DNA of 64,000 bases from Vanilla planifolia (taxonomy: Eukaryota; Streptophyta; Magnoliopsida; Asparagales; Orchidaceae), in the NCBI GenBank assembly GCA_023846275.1, contig CM043868.1, forward strand, positions 14,789,755 through 14,853,754, given 5' to 3'. Shown here in pieces: positions 60,751 through 64,000 of this stretch (position 1 is the stretch's first letter; each line of letters opens with the position of its first letter). A model generated the notes under the pieces. The model did not search any database, was not told the origin of the DNA, and saw only the letters and a program-made list of their open reading frames with translations. The position numbers were made by a program, and so were the translations under genes.

Positions 60751-62004
60751 TTTAGCAATTACAACTCCTTCAATAGGCTATGTCTTCTTATGTGATATAA
60801 AAATATGAGCGTGTTAGAAAGATGATAAGTTAATGAAGCAACTATGAAATCATTTTATAAGTGAAGCAAAGTTAATAATTATATGTTGAGCTTCAAATTA
60901 AGAAGTTTCTTATTCTTACTATATTATTTTGAGTTCATTTACATCTTTTTTTAGCTATTTCATATAAGAGCTTAATATCTTGATTTTAATATCATTCTAA
61001 CTCATTTTAACATTGTGTTATATTATTTTCGTAATTATATGATATAAGATTTTGTATGAATTATTTTGTACAAGTGTTGTAATATTATTTTAGTTATTTT
61101 GTGATTTTTTGAGTGAGATAAACCCCTACTTATCTGCAACAAAAAGAGAGTAAATTTATATTAGCTTAACCTTTATTTGTCTACGAAAAAAATGGGAATG
61201 GTTGTGTTAAGTTTACTCTACTTCGCTACAACAAAGTGGGAGTGGTTTTATTACTAGAGGAGGATGTAGGCAAAGGCTTTGTTGAACCATTTCAAAATCC
61301 CTTGTACCCTTTTACCTTTGTTTATTTGTGGTTATTGATGCTTATCATATTTTTGCACATAATGATTTGTAAAATTTAAATAACCTTTCTAAAATTTGCT
61401 TACAAAAATCATAAGTATTAAGAGCAATCAAGCGAATCAAGAGAAATTCACTATAAATTTATTTAAAGAGGTTGAATTATGTTTAGAAAAAATGTCTTAC
61501 TTTATGTGTTTGAAAGAAAAGAATTTTCATTGTGATATTATTTGAATTAAAAAACTTAATCAATCATTTCTATAAGTAATTTGCAATCATATTTGTAATT
61601 ATATTATGATAAAGTGTTTTAATTATTTTAGAGTTTTGAAGTGATTTATTTATGATTTTAGAATGTTATTATAATTGTTTTAAAGTTTTTCAAGTAACTT
61701 ATGTATTAAAAAAATTACAATTCAAAATCTACTTGAGTGGTGGATTCGATTTTTAAGAGCTAACAAATTCTATTGATTTGAATCTTTTGTTTCAAATTAA
61801 ATTAAGTTTCTATTTACATAGTTCACCCCTCTCTTGTGGACATCTTTGCTCACATATTTTCAACATTTTTATTTTATGTCAAATAATAAAACATGCCTTC
61901 TTACATTAGAATTGCCTTGATAGCAACCTAGATGTATTCGCTTAAATCTATAATGAATAATGTAGGTTTGTCAGAGATAGAATTGATGCTTTACAAAATA
62001 CCTC
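60751..62004. other. Decayed retroelement DNA
   Basis: No protein is recognisable. It contains an LTR-end-like motif at 61819-61840. It lies between the integrase and reverse transcriptase remnants and so may include their lost middle part plus later insertions. Confidence 0.4.
61813..61840 (+). repeat. LTR-terminus-like motif
   Basis: AGTTCACCCCTCTCTTGTGG resembles the segment ahead of the 3' end of the copia LTRs at 30886 and 37737, suggesting the tail of an old related LTR in plus orientation. Confidence 0.3.
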
Positions 62005-62160
62005 TTTTAATATTTGAAATCTTTGTTGTAAGTCTATCCACTCAAACTTTATGTGTGGATAAATTAATGAATATAATGATATTTTTAATATTTGAAATAT
62101 TTGTTAATGTAGGTTTATCCACTCAAACTTTTTATGTAGATGAGTTAGTGAATACAATAG
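62005..62160. repeat. 78-bp tandem duplication
   Basis: Two diverged direct copies, 62005-62082 and 62083-62160, each starting TTTTAATATTTGAAAT and containing TATCCACTCAAACTTT. They keep one plus-strand frame open, but the peptide has no family motif. Confidence 0.7.
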
Positions 62161-62221
62161 TATTACTATTTCAAAGAATCCTTTAATGAACTTTCTTAGG
62201 TATTGATAGGCTCCAATAAAA

Positions 62222-62545
62222 CTATAATATTTTGTATTTTATGCCATTTCTCAATTGGTTTAATCTTCTTCTTATCAATACTAATTTCTTATCAACTTGA
62301 AAACCCAACCACATAAGGGTATTCCTTGGATACTCATACTTCTCATTTGACTTCAATTGGCGAGTTTGTAGGATGTTGAATACCTTTCTCAAATGTTCTA
62401 TATGTTTTTCAAGGGTATTATTATAGATGAGAATGTGGTACAGGCATATAGCCACAAAATCCTTTAAGCAATTACAAAGATTATCATTCATCACATGAAT
62501 ATTGTTAGGGCATTGCACAACCTAAATGGCATTACCAAGCTCTTA
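62222..62545 (-). pseudogene. Ty3/gypsy reverse transcriptase remnant
   Basis: The minus-strand frame carries HVMND, the catalytic-loop region DFVAICLYHILIY and then EKHIEHLRKVFNILQ, the conserved spacing of plant gypsy reverse transcriptase around the YLDDIL box and HxEHLRxV motif. The catalytic aspartates are lost (the box reads CLYHIL). Codons for LCNA in another frame just upstream (about 62525) show a frameshift. This is an old, inactive copy. Confidence 0.7.
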
Positions 62546-62639
62546 TATCATCTTGGCACCACCTCATCATTTACTTAATTATAATTAAAATAAGATGTTA
62601 TGCATAGTTACAATAGGTGATGACAAAAACTTGGGTAAA

Positions 62640-62946
62640 TATCTAATGGTGAGAAAAAAAATCCAACTACAAACTATTTAACAGCATAAACTAAATAAAA
62701 GACTAATATAAATAAATAATCTAACACAAATCATATTGTCCAAAATAAATACCATATAAATCAAAATATGCACATAATATAAAAACCCATTACTAGATAA
62801 ATGATCAATCATAATTCTAATTAATAAATAGCATCCTCATCCATAACATCTAAATTTATAGTTATTAATATAGTAGATATATTACATATGATATAAATAC
62901 TAATAAGACTTTAAAAAACTTAACAAGTAAAATAATAAGATTATAA

Positions 62947-62987
<41 letters not shown>

Positions 62988-63560
62988 CTATTATAACAAA
63001 ATAGGTATAATCATACCATGATAATAGAAAAGTAATATCCATAATGAAATAAGTTATGATATAAAAAAATAAATTTAATATAAAATATGAGTATACATAT
63101 TTATATAGGTTCTTCTATTTTCTCATTTCTCATTTATTAGATTTTGTATGGCTCAACCATTTATGAAGACATGCTAATTATTTTCTCCTTTATTTCCAAT
63201 AAGTTTATATGTATTCTAAATTTCACTTTATTTATATAATTATCTTCTAAAATCTATGAATAATATAGATCTCATAAAATAGTGTCCTTATCTTATTAGG
63301 TTGTCCTTATCATATATCAGTATCATGTAGATATTGATAAGTTATCCTCACTCTGTATCATGTAAATGTGACAACCTTACTCAAATCATATATATTAGTA
63401 TTATGTAGATGTAGAGAGGCACCTTGCCCTAATATAAAGATATCCTCATTTTGATGAGTTGTCATTGTTTTGTATCATATATATTAGTACCATATAAATA
63501 TAAATGGGTTATCATCACTTTGTATCATGTATATGGGTCACCATTACCCTAGTTATATGT
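62640..63560 (+). repeat. Dispersed AT-rich repeat, second forward copy
   Basis: Resembles 38.09-38.88 kb in the same orientation (landmark at 62828-62846). It includes a TA microsatellite (62949-62984) and, at 63.28-63.56 kb, four or five imperfect TATCATGTAGAT / TATCCTCA phrases. Confidence 0.4.
62949..62984. repeat. TA microsatellite
   Basis: Eighteen uninterrupted TA units. Confidence 0.9.
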
Positions 63561-64000
63561 ATCAATATTATGTAGATGAATGGATATTCTTGACCTATGA
63601 GGTTATAATATTATTCAAGAACAAATGAAGATAATGTCTTTAGGGGTATATTAATCATTTTGTTCTATTTTTTTAATTGATTATTTGACATATTAGATAA
63701 TCACGTTTTAATCATTTTCTTATCCATTAAATTATAGAATTTTTTATTATTTTTTTTGTCAATATTCTTATTATACAATGCCATTGAAAAATAATATGTA
63801 AATAAGATGTTATATAATAATGTAATATAAAATATGATAATCTAATAATCATATAATTATCAAAAATGCATATAAAAATATTATAATATTCTTGATATTT
63901 TAACAAAAGATAACATAAAAGAATGTTATTTTATAATTAATATATAAAATTAATTTATTAATATATTTATACATAGGTATTAGATTTTTTTTACTTGAAT
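63561..64000. other. AT-rich end of window
   Basis: AT-rich DNA with no gene or recognisable repeat. Confidence 0.5.

Noticed and set aside
1-64000. CRISPR array, prokaryotic operon or prophage
   Set aside because: There are no spaced direct repeats of that kind; spliced genes, LTR elements and a LINE show plant nuclear DNA.

Overview
The window is nuclear DNA of a flowering plant. It holds two spliced protein-coding genes, one probable 5' gene fragment, and retrotransposons of several ages in a very AT-rich background. The GC-rich exons of the transcription factor gene against AT-rich flanks would fit a monocot, but that is a weak inference. Nothing suggests an organelle or prokaryotic origin.

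Layout. 1-6.3 kb is gene-free AT-rich DNA with decayed repeats. 6.3-10.5 kb carries a three-exon INDETERMINATE-DOMAIN (IDD) C2H2 zinc-finger transcription factor of 557 residues (exons 7488-7677, 7821-8217, 9445-10531); its first intron uses a GC donor. 12.27-12.59 kb has a small, unassigned coding-like patch. 19.78-23.13 kb is a 5'-truncated L1-type LINE (reverse transcriptase, zf-RVT, RNase H, poly-A tail) in broken frames. 23.8-24.9 kb has a housekeeping-type promoter (site II elements, telo-box, TATA box), a possible C/D-box snoRNA with a 10-bp terminal stem, and one short coding first exon with no visible continuation. 29,073-37,783 is a complete but coding-dead Ty1/copia element, probably SIRE/Maximus-like, with both LTRs, primer-binding site, polypurine tract and a 5-bp target duplication (ATTTT). 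38-51.9 kb is repeats, microsatellites, a 134-bp tandem duplication and a probable gypsy LTR start. 52,037-55,881 is a four-exon Golgi-type nucleotide-diphospho-sugar transferase (At4g15970-like, 362 residues) ending in a 22-nt micro-exon. 57-64 kb is repeat-rich, with minus-strand remnants of a Ty3/gypsy element (reverse transcriptase at 62.2-62.5 kb, integrase C-terminus at 59.75-60.0 kb).

The two intact genes look unrelated in function: one is a nuclear DNA-binding regulator, the other a secretory-pathway glycosyltransferase. Three items most deserve follow-up. The first is the snoRNA-like hairpin under a site II/telo-box promoter. The second is the copia element, whose stops are all explicable by C:G-to-T:A changes and whose LTRs differ in minisatellite copy number. 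The third is an 18-bp perfect palindrome directly against the TATA box in both of its LTRs. Exon borders were derived by eye from splice consensus, reading frame and family conservation, without transcript data.
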